Positions 15,236 through 24,149 of a stretch of DNA of 34,831 bases are shown here, piece after piece; positions within the stretch are counted from its first letter, which is position 1, and each line of letters starts with the position of its first letter. A program made the translations under genes and the position numbers. This stretch comes from Bacillota bacterium (GTDB taxonomy: Bacteria > Bacillota > Clostridia > Clostridiales > Clostridiaceae). The DNA is taken from positions 1 through 34,831 of the forward strand of contig JAEZAL010000044.1 in assembly GCA_023427705.1 (NCBI GenBank), read 5' to 3'. The notes under the pieces were generated by a model that did not search any database, had not been told where the DNA came from, and was given only the letters and a program-made list of their open reading frames with translations.

Positions 15236-16585
15236 TATTGTTTTTTTCTTTATGCGTGTTATAAAAGGGGCAGATATTAAAAAACCAAATAAAATTGAAA
15301 AAATGAATATTGAAGTTTTACCATAAAAGAATTTAGTTACTATACTATATGAAGAATCAAAAACTTTATCTTCTATAACACTATAGGCACTATTTATTGC
15401 ATTTATACTAATGTGTTCATAAGTATCATTAGGTGTATGAATTTTGCTTAAATCGCTATGGCAAAAACTAAGTGAATCTATCCCCATTTCATTAAAACTA
15501 GCATGATCGCTTGAATTTTCATAAACTATGTTTGTATTAACATTATTTTCTTTTGCTATATTTTCAATTGATTTAAGAAGTTTTGACTCTTTATTTTTAT
15601 AAGATGGAGAAAGCATTAAAGTAAGTGGAAAACCATCACTTCCAATCATATCGAAATTAATTACTTCAGCTCCATTTAATTTACTTATATTCTTTTCAGC
15701 AAAGGCTTTTGAACCTAAGAGGCCGAATTCTTCAGCATTTAGAGCAACAAAAATTATATCTCTTTTTGGTTTGCCATATGTTACAAGTGATCTTTGAAGT
15801 TCAAGTAAAAAAGAAGTTCCAGAAGCATTGTCCAATGCACCCCTATAGACATTGTTTAAGGCGTCTGTACCTAAATGATCAAAGTGAGCAGTTAATACTA
15901 ATGGAGGAAGTTTACTAGAGCTTCCTTCAATAACTCCTACAATATTATTAATTTCTTTTTCTTCTGTTGAAAATGGAATATTTACTGATATTTCAGCTCC
16001 GTCTCTTAAAGAGTTTAAAATCTTATTATAAGTTTCAGTATTTATTAATACCAACATATTATAAGGAAAGTCAGTTATAAATGAACTTCTAAAAGAGAAG
16101 TTATTATTAGGAGCTAAATAAAAGAGGTAACTTCCATTACTATTTTTTACTTCAATATAGTTAGAAAATACATTAATTTTATCTTCAGTAGAAAATGTTA
16201 AGTTTGTATTTTTAAAATTAATCATATCTTCTTTAAAATCAGTTCCATATTTAAAACTTTCTTCATAGCCATCAGGATAAGAAATTTTTAAATATGGAGT
16301 ACTATTATTATTTACTGGAGAAATAACTTTAAAGCTCTCCTTGTAATTATCGTTAAGTGGAATAAGTTTATTATCTTGAAAGTTTTTTCGAATTAATTCT
16401 TCAACTAAAGAGTTTTCTTTGCTACCAGAAAGTCTACCACCATATGTGTCAGAGGATAGTATAGATATAGTTTCCTTTACATTATCAGCGTTAAATGGTG
16501 AATATGTAAAATTTGAAAATAATGATATGGATAATAAAACAATAGTAGTAACTAAAAATACATAATAAATTAATTTTTTTTTCAT
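15230..16585 (-). CDS. Membrane-anchored M28-family zinc metallopeptidase
   Basis: A 451-aa protein with an N-terminal membrane segment (about 5-25), a large extracytoplasmic domain and a C-terminal membrane segment (about 422-442) ending in RIKKKTIS. The M28 aminopeptidase domain has a full co-catalytic zinc set in the usual order: LTAHFDHLG (His), GALDNASGTS (Asp), LNAEEFGLLGS (Glu-Glu), NFDMIGSDG (Asp) and SSDHASFNEMG (His). It probably trims peptides outside the membrane; the substrate is unknown. The GAGGT site upstream of the ATG is modest. The gene runs toward the ene-reductase and shares a bidirectional terminator with it. A small membrane-protein gene lies just upstream on the same strand, possibly co-transcribed. 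Confidence 0.87.
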   Translation of the reverse strand: MKKKLIYYVFLVTTIVLLSISLFSNFTYSPFNADNVKETISILSSDTYGGRLSGSKENSLVEELIRKNFQDNKLIPLNDNYKESFKVISPVNNNSTPYLKISYPDGYEESFKYGTDFKEDMINFKNTNLTFSTEDKINVFSNYIEVKNSNGSYLFYLAPNNNFSFRSSFITDFPYNMLVLINTETYNKILNSLRDGAEISVNIPFSTEEKEINNIVGVIEGSSSKLPPLVLTAHFDHLGTDALNNVYRGALDNASGTSFLLELQRSLVTYGKPKRDIIFVALNAEEFGLLGSKAFAEKNISKLNGAEVINFDMIGSDGFPLTLMLSPSYKNKESKLLKSIENIAKENNVNTNIVYENSSDHASFNEMGIDSLSFCHSDLSKIHTPNDTYEHISINAINSAYSVIEDKVFDSSYSIVTKFFYGKTSIFIFSILFGFLISAPFITRIKKKTIS

Positions 16586-16663
16586 AAAAAATACCTCAAA
16601 AAATAGTTATAGTTAATACTATTAATTAAGGTTTAAAAATATAACAAATATAATTTTTCAAAC

Positions 16664-17005
16664 TTAAGCTTTCTTATATATAAGATCGATAAATCCACTT
16701 ATAAAAGAAAATAAAATACAAAAATAAATAAGAGTATTTATTTTATTAGAAATTATAGAAAAAACGCCACCTACTATAAAGCTAAATAAAATTATACAAT
16801 TTATAAATTTTGTTAATCCAGATTTACTAATAATTATTTCTTTTGTTGAAGAAATTAATATTAGAATTAAAGTTAAAAAATAAACTACATACTTAAGAGT
16901 AGTAGAAAATTCTATTATATAATATTGATTTAAAATAATAAAAATTATGAAAAACACTAGAAGTATATTAAGAAGCTTATTAATAAATATAGAAAGTCTA
17001 TTCAT
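16664..17005 (-). CDS. Small multi-pass membrane protein, unknown function
   Basis: I do not recognise this 113-aa protein. It is almost wholly hydrophobic, with about four predicted membrane helices (near 10-28, 35-53, 65-84 and 88-108) and short basic loops such as KKA at the C-terminus. An AAGGTGATTGT site precedes the ATG, which supports it as a real gene. The M28 peptidase gene starts about 80 nt downstream on the same strand, so the two may be co-transcribed. No motif suggests a mechanism. Confidence 0.6.
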   Translation of the reverse strand: MNRLSIFINKLLNILLVFFIIFIILNQYYIIEFSTTLKYVVYFLTLILILISSTKEIIISKSGLTKFINCIILFSFIVGGVFSIISNKINTLIYFCILFSFISGFIDLIYKKA

Positions 17006-17134
17006 ACAATCACCTTATTGTAAAATTTTTACAATTAAATTATATACTTAATTTTACATAATATCAAGGCGATAATATATAAAAATGCAAAATTGTATTA
17101 TAATATTAATATGATTTTTTTTAGGAGGAAACTT

Positions 17135-19309
17135 ATGGTTGATATAGTAGGAAGAATAGCACAAGAACTTGGTATAAGTTTAACTCAAGTAAATAATGTT
17201 ATAGCATTACTTGACGATGGGAATACTGTTCCATTTATCTCAAGATATAGAAAGGAACAGACTGGAGCATTAAGTGACGAAGTATTAAGAAAGTTTCAAG
17301 AGAGATTAGTTTATTTAAGAAATTTAAAAGAAAGAAAAGAAGATGTATTAAGGCTTATAGATGAGCAAGGGAAGTTAACTGAAGAAATTCAAAAATCTTT
17401 AGAAAAAGCTTTAACATTAACAGAAGTAGAAGATATTTATAGACCATATAAACAAAAGAAGAGAACAAGAGCAATAATTGCATTAGAAAAAGGACTAAAG
17501 CCTCTTGCAGAGCTTATTTTATCTGGAGAATTTAAGGGAGATATCGAAGAAGAAGCTCAAAAATACATAGATGAAGAAAAGAAGGTTAATTCATATGAGG
17601 ATGCAATTAATGGAGCATTAGACATAATTGCTGAAGAAATATCAGATGAAGCTAAATATAGAAAATGGATAAGAAGTTTAGTATTTAAAGAAGGAAAAAT
17701 TGAATCAAAAGGTGAAAGTGATGAGCATACTCCTTTTGAAATGTATTATGAGTACAGTGAAGATGTATCAAAGATACCACCTCATAGAATTCTAGCAATA
17801 AATAGAGGGGAAAAGGAAAAGGTATTAAGTGTAAAGGTAACTGTAAGTGAAGATAAGATAATAACTTATCTAGAAAAAGAAATATTAAAAAGCAATAATA
17901 TTACTGATGAATATTTAAAAATTGCAATTAAAGACTCATTAAAAAGATTAATATATCCATCTATCGAAAGAGAAGTTAGAAATGAACTAACTGATAAAGG
18001 AGAAGAAGGAGCAATAAAAATATTTAAGGAAAATCTAAAATCTTTATTAATGCAATCACCTATAAAGGGAAAAGTTGTTATGGGGTATGACCCAGGATTT
18101 AGAACTGGATGTAAAATAGCTATATTAGATAGTACAGGGAGGTTTTTAGAAAATACAACTGTATATCCAACAGCACCACAAAATAAAATAAAAGAAACTA
18201 AGGAAATACTAAAAAAGTTAATTAATAAATATAATGTAGAAGTTATCTCCTTAGGAAATGGAACTGCATCTAGAGAATCAGAAGAAGTAATATCAGAAGT
18301 TATTTCTGAAATTAAAAAAGAAAATGGAAAAGAAGTAGCATATGTTATAGTATCTGAAGCAGGAGCATCAGTATATTCAGCATCTGAACTTGCAACTAAA
18401 GAATATCCAGACTTAGATGTTACTGTTAGAGGTGCTATATCAATTGGTAGAAGGTTACAAGATCCTATGGCAGAGCTTGTAAAAATAGATCCTAAGGCAT
18501 TAGGAGTAGGTCAATATCAACATGATGTTGCACCTAAGAAATTAGACGAATCATTAACAGGAGTAGTTGAAGATTCTGTAAATAAAGTTGGAGTTGATTT
18601 AAATACTGCTACACCTTCATTACTTACTTATATAGCAGGAGTTAATTCTAGTATTGCAAATAATATAGTTCTTTATAGAGATGAAGTTGGAGGATTTAAG
18701 AATAGAAAAGAGCTACTAAAAGTTAAGAGGCTTGGACAAAAAGCCTATGAACAATGCGCTGGTTTCTTAAGAGTTATGGAAAGTAATGAGCCGTTAGATA
18801 ATACTTCAGTTCATCCAGAGTCTTATGAGGTTGCAAGAAATTTAATATCATTACTTGGATATAGTAATAATGACTTAAAAGAAAATAATCTTAATGATAT
18901 TGATGAGAGAGTAAAAGAAAAGGGAATTAAAAATATATCTAAATCTTTAGAAGTTGGTGAACTTACTTTAGAAGATATTATTAAAGAACTTAAAAAGCCA
19001 GGAAGAGATATTAGAGAAGAAATGCCAAAGCCTATATTAAAAACTGGAGTAATAGATTTAAAAGATTTAAGTGAAGGTATGATTCTTATGGGAACTGTAA
19101 GAAATGTATCAGACTTTGGAGCTTTCGTTGATATTGGAGTTCATCAAGATGGATTAGTGCATAAAAGTCAAATGGCAGATAGGTTCGTAAAACATCCATT
19201 AGACATAGTAAAAGTAGGAGATATAATAAAAGTAAGGATTCTAGAAGTTGATAGCAAAAGAAATAGAATATCTTTATCTATGAAAGGAATAAAAGATGAA
19301 GATTGTTAA
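17135..19309 (+). CDS. tex: Tex-family S1 RNA-binding protein
   Basis: A 724-aa cytosolic nucleic-acid-binding protein of the Tex/YdcI family, a bacterial relative of Spt6 with roles in transcription and stress tolerance. The order is an N-terminal Tex helical region (FISRYRKEQTGALSDEVLR), a YqgF/RNase H-like domain (MGYDPGFRTGCKIAILD, about 315-331), helix-hairpin-helix segments (LNTATPSLLTYIAGVN and ELLKVKRLGQKAYEQCAGF) and a C-terminal S1 domain (about 645-722, GTVRNVSDFGAFVDIG and DGLVHKSQM). I start it at the ATG at 17135, behind the strong TTAGGAGGAA site; the in-frame ATG at 17093 lacks one. It is monocistronic. The FMN riboswitch promoter overlaps the region just after its stop. Confidence 0.95.
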   Translation: MVDIVGRIAQELGISLTQVNNVIALLDDGNTVPFISRYRKEQTGALSDEVLRKFQERLVYLRNLKERKEDVLRLIDEQGKLTEEIQKSLEKALTLTEVEDIYRPYKQKKRTRAIIALEKGLKPLAELILSGEFKGDIEEEAQKYIDEEKKVNSYEDAINGALDIIAEEISDEAKYRKWIRSLVFKEGKIESKGESDEHTPFEMYYEYSEDVSKIPPHRILAINRGEKEKVLSVKVTVSEDKIITYLEKEILKSNNITDEYLKIAIKDSLKRLIYPSIEREVRNELTDKGEEGAIKIFKENLKSLLMQSPIKGKVVMGYDPGFRTGCKIAILDSTGRFLENTTVYPTAPQNKIKETKEILKKLINKYNVEVISLGNGTASRESEEVISEVISEIKKENGKEVAYVIVSEAGASVYSASELATKEYPDLDVTVRGAISIGRRLQDPMAELVKIDPKALGVGQYQHDVAPKKLDESLTGVVEDSVNKVGVDLNTATPSLLTYIAGVNSSIANNIVLYRDEVGGFKNRKELLKVKRLGQKAYEQCAGFLRVMESNEPLDNTSVHPESYEVARNLISLLGYSNNDLKENNLNDIDERVKEKGIKNISKSLEVGELTLEDIIKELKKPGRDIREEMPKPILKTGVIDLKDLSEGMILMGTVRNVSDFGAFVDIGVHQDGLVHKSQMADRFVKHPLDIVKVGDIIKVRILEVDSKRNRISLSMKGIKDEDC

Positions 19310-19318
19310 AAAAAATTC

Positions 19319-19347
19319 TTGTAAAAATTTGAGAATAGGAATATAAT
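19319..19347 (+). promoter_or_regulatory. Promoter of the FMN riboswitch-ribU unit
   Basis: -35 TTGTAA (19319-19324), 17-bp spacer, -10 TATAAT (19342-19347), 16 bp before the riboswitch P1 helix. Confidence 0.7.
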
Positions 19348-19363
19348 GAAATTGTAAATAAAT

Positions 19364-19570
19364 TATCTTCAGGGCGGGGCGTAATTCCCCACCGGCGGTA
19401 TAGCCCGCGAGCTAAAATTTTAGCATGATTCGGTGAAACTCAGAGGCCGACAGTATAGTCTGGATGAAAGAAGGTAAGGTGTTAGATATTGCTTATTATA
19501 TATTAATTTAGCAAATCTTATTTCTTATGATTTTACTCCCTGATGTAATTTTACATTAGGGATTTTTTAT
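19364..19570 (+). promoter_or_regulatory. FMN riboswitch (RFN element) with terminator
   Basis: The RFN core is textbook: AGGGCGGGGCGTAATTCCCC, ACCGGCGGTATAGCCCGCGAG, GATTCGGTGAAACTCAGAGG, CCGACAGTATAGTCTGGATG. P1 pairs TATCTTC (19364-19370) with GAAGGTA (19470-19476). Downstream is a terminator, CCCTGATGTA (19538-19547) with TACATTAGGG (19552-19561) and a T run. In this family FMN binding favours termination, so riboflavin uptake by the next gene would be shut off when FMN is plentiful. Confidence 0.96.
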
Positions 19571-19662
19571 TTTAAGGTTGAAATTATAAGGATATTGTTA
19601 AAATAATATCATATAAAGCTACTAACCCATGCCCCAGAGGATATCTTTTGGGAGGAGATAAA

Positions 19663-20265
19663 ATGAATAATCAACAAAACAAAAACCTAAACAAATTTAT
19701 TAAAATTTCACTTTTAAGTGCTATAGCTGTAGTACTTATGTATATGGATTTTCCAATTCCGTTTTTACCATTTCCATGGTTAAAAATTGATTTAAGTGAT
19801 GTTCCAGCACTTATGGGCGGTTTTGCTTTTGGGCCAATGGCAGGTATTTTAATAGAATTATTAAAGAATTTGTTAATTTTATTAGTTAAGGGAACTGGAA
19901 CAGGTTTTGTAGGAGAAACTGCTAATTTTATAATAGGAGTATCTCTAGTAGCTCCAGCAGCATGGGTGTATCATAGAAATAAGAGCAAAAAAACAGCTTT
20001 ACTTGGAATGTTATTAGGATTTATAGGTATTCAAATTGTTGGTATTATTGCCAATGTATATTTCTTAATACCGGCTTATGGTATGCAAATGTCAGTAGAA
20101 GAATCTATTAAATATGTAACAGTTGGATTATTACCTTTTAACGGTATAAAAGCTATAATGGTGTCAGCAATAACTTATGTGTTATACAAGAGAGTATCTT
20201 TAGTAATATTTAAAGTAGATTCAAATTTTGAGACTAAAAGAAAAAGAAAACTTGGTTCAATTTAA
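19663..20265 (+). CDS. ribU: Riboflavin ECF transporter S component RibU
   Basis: A 200-aa integral membrane substrate-binding subunit of an energy-coupling-factor importer; it captures riboflavin and uses a shared EcfA/A'/T module encoded elsewhere. Five or six membrane helices are visible, with the family segment PFPWLKIDLSDVPALMGGFA near the N-terminus and LIELLKNLLILL. The FMN riboswitch upstream confirms the riboflavin assignment. The start is the ATG at 19663, just after GGGAGGAG; an in-frame TTG at 19648 lies upstream of that site. A short stem CCCAGAGG/CTTTTGGG (19633-19652) overlaps the first bases of the ribosome site and may add translational control. A terminator follows at 20340. 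Confidence 0.94.
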   Translation: MNNQQNKNLNKFIKISLLSAIAVVLMYMDFPIPFLPFPWLKIDLSDVPALMGGFAFGPMAGILIELLKNLLILLVKGTGTGFVGETANFIIGVSLVAPAAWVYHRNKSKKTALLGMLLGFIGIQIVGIIANVYFLIPAYGMQMSVEESIKYVTVGLLPFNGIKAIMVSAITYVLYKRVSLVIFKVDSNFETKRKRKLGSI

Positions 20266-20339
20266 AATATAGAATAAGTTATATAAAATAAAATTAAGTT
20301 AGAAATTTAAATAAAGTAAATTTATATAAAATTAATTAA

Positions 20340-20378
20340 AAGATAATTTTCAATTATATATTAGAAGATTATCTTTTT
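20340..20378 (+). terminator. Rho-independent terminator after ribU
   Basis: AAGATAAT pairs with ATTATCTT across an AT-rich loop and runs into seven T. It lies about 75 nt after the ribU stop; the stretch between is AT-rich with nothing else seen. Confidence 0.75.
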
Positions 20379-20418
20379 TTATTTAGTATTATTAGGTGAT
20401 AAATTTAATTATTATATA

Positions 20419-20468
20419 TTGAAATTTATTTGAGTTTATACTATACTAATAAAGTTGCATTTGCAACT
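20419..20468 (+). promoter_or_regulatory. marR-MATE promoter with palindromic MarR operator
   Basis: -35 TTGAAA (20419-20424), 17-bp spacer, -10 TATACT (20442-20447). Right after it, over the expected start point, is the palindrome AGTTGCA-TT-TGCAACT (20453-20468). Its form and place are typical of a MarR-family operator, so binding by the product of the next gene would block its own operon. Confidence 0.72.
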
Positions 20469-20520
20469 AAAATAATATACTATATATAAATAGATAAAAT
20501 ACATTTATTTAGGAGTAATT

Positions 20521-20934
20521 ATGAAAAATAATGAATGTGAAAATATAGCAAAATATATTTCTGAAATTCAAAGAATGGGAAATATATTTTTCTTAAAAGA
20601 ATTATCTTATCTTGGATTAGGATATGGGCAATTTAATTTTTTAATGGAATTATATAAAAAAGATGGAGTAAGACAAGAAGATTTATCGCTAAATTTAAAG
20701 ATAGATAAAGGAACAACAGCTAGAGCAATAAAAAAAATGGAGGATGAGGGATTTATTATAAGAACTAACGATGATAAGGATAAAAGAGCTAATAGAATTT
20801 TTTTAACTGAAAAAGCCATCAGCCATAAAGAAAATGTATATAAGATTGCAAAAAGCTGGGAAGAAAATTTAACTAAAAATTTAACTAATGAAGAGAAAAA
20901 AATAATTTTAAATTTATTAAAAAAATGTATATAA
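20521..20934 (+). CDS. MarR-family transcriptional regulator
   Basis: A 137-aa dimeric winged-helix repressor. The DNA-binding part is visible: GQFNFLMELYKKDG, then the recognition region LSLNLKIDKGTTARAIKKME, then the wing DDKDKRANRIFLTEKA (about residues 82-97, with the D-x-R-x-x-R type pattern). The flanking helices form the dimer interface. AGGAG precedes the ATG. The MATE pump starts 16 nt after the stop. With the palindrome at 20453 this looks like a ligand-released autorepressor of an efflux operon; the ligand is unknown. Confidence 0.92.
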   Translation: MKNNECENIAKYISEIQRMGNIFFLKELSYLGLGYGQFNFLMELYKKDGVRQEDLSLNLKIDKGTTARAIKKMEDEGFIIRTNDDKDKRANRIFLTEKAISHKENVYKIAKSWEENLTKNLTNEEKKIILNLLKKCI

Positions 20935-20950
20935 CTAGGAAGGTGATTTA

Positions 20951-22330
20951 ATGAGTACACAAGAGTTACTTGCAAAAGAAAAAGTTAGCAAGTTATTAAT
21001 AAAATATTCAGTACCAGCTATAATTGGTATGTTAGTAAATGCGTTATATAACGTAGTTGATAGAATATTTATAGGAAATATACCAGGGGTTGGATCATTA
21101 GCTATTACTGGGGTAGGTGTAACCTTACCTATAAGTACTATTGTTCTAGGGTTTTGCCTATTGGTTGGAGCTGGTGCAACTACTACTATTTCCATAAAAT
21201 TAGGACAAGGAAAAAAAGACGAGGCAGAAAAAGTAATAGGAAATGCCGTGACTTTATCTGTAATTATTGCAGTTATATTAACTATAATAGGAATAGTTTT
21301 TGGAGAGTTTATATTAACTAAATTTGGTGCAAGTGAAAGCACTTTATATTATGCTAAATCATACATATATATAATTTTACTTGGAACAGTATTTAACATG
21401 ATAGCTTTTACTTTTAATAATACAATAAGAGCAGACGGAAATCCTAAGCTTGCAGCTACTATTATGGTTATTGGATGTTTAACTAATATTGTTTTAGATG
21501 CTGTATTAATTTTTGGATTTAATATGGGAATTCAAGGAGCAGCTATAGCAACTATAATTTCACAATTAATAACAGCTATAATGGGGCTTAAGTACTATAT
21601 AAGTGGGAAATCAAATTTAAAACTAAAAAAATCAAATTTAAAGCTAAATAAATCTATATTATTAAAAATATTAGCAATAGGAGCATCACCATTTGCTATG
21701 CAAATTGCAGCAAGTTTAGTACAAGTAATTTCAAACAATGTACTTAGAGTTTATGGAACAGATATTGCAATAGGAGCAATGGCAACAATATCATCTATTA
21801 GCCTTATGTGTTTAATGCCTATTTTTGGTATAAACCAAGGTGCTCAACCTATAATAGGCTTTAATTATGGAGCAAAACAAGAAAATAGAGCTCAAGAGGC
21901 TTATAAATTATCACTTTTTGCGGCAACTATTATATTAGTAATAGCATTTGTAGTAGTTCAAAGTTTCCCAGAAGCAATAATAGGAATATTCAACAAAGAT
22001 CCTAAATTTATGGATATTTCTGTTAAAGGGGTAAGAATATATCTAATGATGTTACCTATAGTTGGACTTTCAATAACAGGAACAAATTATATTCAATCAA
22101 TTGGTGAGGCTAAGACTGCAATGTTATTAAGCCTATTAAGACAAGTAATATTATTAATTCCATTTATAATAATATTACCAAGAGTGTTTGGATTAGGCTT
22201 AGATGGAGTATGGATTGCACAACCATTAAGTGATTTAATTTCATCACTTATAACTGGGTTTATATTACTTAAACATATGGTGAAAAAAGAAGATAGATTT
22301 CAAGAAGTTTTAATAGAAGAAGCAAATTAA
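20951..22330 (+). CDS. MATE-family multidrug/Na+ efflux transporter (MepA-like)
   Basis: A 459-aa cytoplasmic-membrane antiporter with about 12 helices in two similar halves. Family signatures are PAIIGMLVNALYNVVDRIFI near residue 18, GAGATTTISIKLGQG near 75-90, and in the second half GINQGAQPIIGFNYGA near 295-310. The NGxG-free MepA/NorM-type layout points to export of organic cations or drugs using an ion gradient. AGGAAGGTGAT precedes the ATG. It is the second gene of the marR operon and ends at a terminator shared with the convergent rimI. The substrate is not predictable. Confidence 0.92.
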   Translation: MSTQELLAKEKVSKLLIKYSVPAIIGMLVNALYNVVDRIFIGNIPGVGSLAITGVGVTLPISTIVLGFCLLVGAGATTTISIKLGQGKKDEAEKVIGNAVTLSVIIAVILTIIGIVFGEFILTKFGASESTLYYAKSYIYIILLGTVFNMIAFTFNNTIRADGNPKLAATIMVIGCLTNIVLDAVLIFGFNMGIQGAAIATIISQLITAIMGLKYYISGKSNLKLKKSNLKLNKSILLKILAIGASPFAMQIAASLVQVISNNVLRVYGTDIAIGAMATISSISLMCLMPIFGINQGAQPIIGFNYGAKQENRAQEAYKLSLFAATIILVIAFVVVQSFPEAIIGIFNKDPKFMDISVKGVRIYLMMLPIVGLSITGTNYIQSIGEAKTAMLLSLLRQVILLIPFIIILPRVFGLGLDGVWIAQPLSDLISSLITGFILLKHMVKKEDRFQEVLIEEAN

Positions 22331-22355
22331 AAGGAGCTGTTAAGCAGCTCCTTTT
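22329..22355. terminator. Bidirectional terminator between MATE gene and rimI
   Basis: AAAAGGAGCTG (22329-22339), loop TTAAG, CAGCTCCTTTT (22345-22355). T runs on both strands serve the two convergent operons. Confidence 0.88.
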
Positions 22356-22357
22356 AA

Positions 22358-22804
22358 TTATATTATTTTACTCATTAATATTGCATTTTCTTTATTATCT
22401 TCATAATATCCTTTTCTAATTCCATCTACTACAAAACCAAACTTTTTGTAAAGATTTTGAGCCTTATAATTAGATTCTCTAACTTCTAAATTTATTAAAG
22501 TACAATTTAAATCAGAACATAGGTTTATTAATGAAAGTAATAATTTGCTTCCAATTCCTTCATTTCTATAATCAGGATGAACAGCAATATTAGTTATACT
22601 TGCTTCTCCTACAACTATCCATACACCAACGAATCCAACAACTAAATTTAAATCTTCATTCTTAGCAACTATGTACTTAGCTAATGGATTATTTAGCTCT
22701 CCTTTTATTGATTCAATACTCCAAGGAGTAGAAAAAGAAGAATTTGAAATACTAAAAATACCATCAATATCTTTGGATGTCATTAAATTATAAGTTATTT
22801 TCAT
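22358..22804 (-). CDS. rimI: RimI-type protein N-terminal acetyltransferase
   Basis: A 148-aa GNAT enzyme predicted to acetylate the N-terminus of ribosomal protein S18 or other proteins. The acetyl-CoA loop is in ITNIAVHPDYRNEGIGSKLL (about 70-89), and the C-terminal NYKAQNLYKKFGF is the RimI-like ending. SFSTPWSIESIKGEL near the N-terminus is also a RimI feature. The name rests on homology and on its place in tsaE-tsaB-rimI, a common clostridial order. It overlaps tsaB by 17 nt, so translation is coupled. Confidence 0.92.
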   Translation of the reverse strand: MKITYNLMTSKDIDGIFSISNSSFSTPWSIESIKGELNNPLAKYIVAKNEDLNLVVGFVGVWIVVGEASITNIAVHPDYRNEGIGSKLLLSLINLCSDLNCTLINLEVRESNYKAQNLYKKFGFVVDGIRKGYYEDNKENAILMSKII

Positions 22805-23504
22805 TTTTTAATGCCAACCTTTTTTCAAGTTCTCTTTGTGCTTGAGGTTTTTTTAAATAAAATGGAGATGAATTTAAATCATCATGTTCATTATTTAATA
22901 ACATTTCTAAGCCTAACTCTCCTAAAGAGGATGCTCTAATAATACTAAGATGATTTGGTGCAAAATTAGCATTTGGTAAATGCTCTAATAAATAATCCTT
23001 ATGTTTATTTACAGCGTCACCAGTAAATATAACTTCTTCACCTTTTTCTTTTAATAATGTAATTAATTCATCTAATTCTAATGCAGAATAATCTATTAAT
23101 TTTTCTAATTTACCATTATTTCCTTTGTAAAGGCAAGTATATACACTGCTTCTTAGTGCATCCATTATAGGACAAATAATTCCTTTAAAGTTAACTAAAG
23201 AATAAGCAAGAGCATCTAAGCTAGATATACTTACATAAGGTTTATTTGAACCAAAGCTAAGTCCTTTAACTGTAGCCATTCCTATTCTTAATCCAGTAAA
23301 GGAACCTGGACCTTTTGAAACTACAAAACCATCTATATCATCTATATCTAAGTTGGAATCTTTTAATAACTTATCAACAATATCCATAATTAAAGTAGAA
23401 TGTTCTAATTTATTATTAATTGTATATTCTGCTATTAAATTATTTTCATCCAAAATAGCAGCAGTAGCTACTTTAGATGCTGAATCTATACTTAAAACTA
23501 TCAT
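22788..23504 (-). CDS. tsaB: tRNA t6A biosynthesis protein TsaB
   Basis: A 238-aa inactive ASKHA-fold paralogue of TsaD. It supports TsaD in adding the threonylcarbamoyl group to A37 of ANN-decoding tRNAs. Seen are MIVLSIDSASKVATAAI at the N-terminus, LEHSTLIMDIVDKLL, and the hallmark VSKGPGSFTGLRIGMATVKG (about 65-84). It overlaps tsaE by 4 nt (ATGA type) and rimI by 17 nt, forming a tight three-gene operon. TsaD itself is not in the window. Confidence 0.96.
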   Translation of the reverse strand: MIVLSIDSASKVATAAILDENNLIAEYTINNKLEHSTLIMDIVDKLLKDSNLDIDDIDGFVVSKGPGSFTGLRIGMATVKGLSFGSNKPYVSISSLDALAYSLVNFKGIICPIMDALRSSVYTCLYKGNNGKLEKLIDYSALELDELITLLKEKGEEVIFTGDAVNKHKDYLLEHLPNANFAPNHLSIIRASSLGELGLEMLLNNEHDDLNSSPFYLKKPQAQRELEKRLALKNENNL

Positions 23505-23962
23505 AAGTTTAACTCCTTTATATAATTATATCTTTCACCATAAGGAGTAATAGTAACTTTTCTATAATTTTCTCCTTTAGATAAATCCTTTTCTATTAAT
23601 ATATGTAAGTATTCATTAGGTAAAATTTCTTCAATATAATTAGCCCATTCAATTATAGATACTCCATTTGAAAATATATAATCATCAAAGCCTATGGCAT
23701 ATATTTCATCTGGATCACTAACTCTATAAACATCAAAATGGTATAATTTAATTCTACCAGACTCATACTCATTAACTATAGTAAAAGTTGGGCTAGTAAT
23801 ATGTTCATCTATATCTAAACCTTTTGCAATTCCTTTTGTTATATGAGTTTTTCCAGTTCCTAAATCTCCTGTTAAACAAACTATATCACCTGGATTTAAT
23901 AATTTACCTATAGAAAATCCAAGATTAGTTGTTTCTTCTATATTATTAACATCAAAATGCAT
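23501..23962 (-). CDS. tsaE: tRNA t6A biosynthesis ATPase TsaE
   Basis: A 153-aa P-loop ATPase of the TsaBDE complex that resets TsaD between rounds of t6A formation. Walker A is GDLGTGKTH (residues 32-40). The conserved SPTFTIVNEYESG and LYHFDVYRVSDPDE follow, and IIEWANYIEEILP is the usual late segment. GAAAGGGG precedes the ATG on the minus strand. It is the first gene of the tsaE-tsaB-rimI operon and diverges from the ZnuA-like gene across about 190 bp. Confidence 0.96.
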   Translation of the reverse strand: MHFDVNNIEETTNLGFSIGKLLNPGDIVCLTGDLGTGKTHITKGIAKGLDIDEHITSPTFTIVNEYESGRIKLYHFDVYRVSDPDEIYAIGFDDYIFSNGVSIIEWANYIEEILPNEYLHILIEKDLSKGENYRKVTITPYGERYNYIKELNL

Positions 23963-24149
23963 ATGAAATCCCCTTTCTAAAGAATTTATATTAATATATA
24001 TTCTATCTAAAATGAAGAAAAAAAGAAAGTTAAAAATATGTATACATTATTTAACTTGTCATTAATATGTAAAAGATTTGTAATTCTTTTTTAGTCGTGA
24101 TAAGATAAAATGAATGTAGGTAGATTATTATTACATGGAGGAAGTTATC

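Noticed and set aside
20607..21342. Two minus-strand ORFs (122 and 135 codons) across marR and the MATE gene
   Set aside because: They are antisense shadows of two recognised genes.
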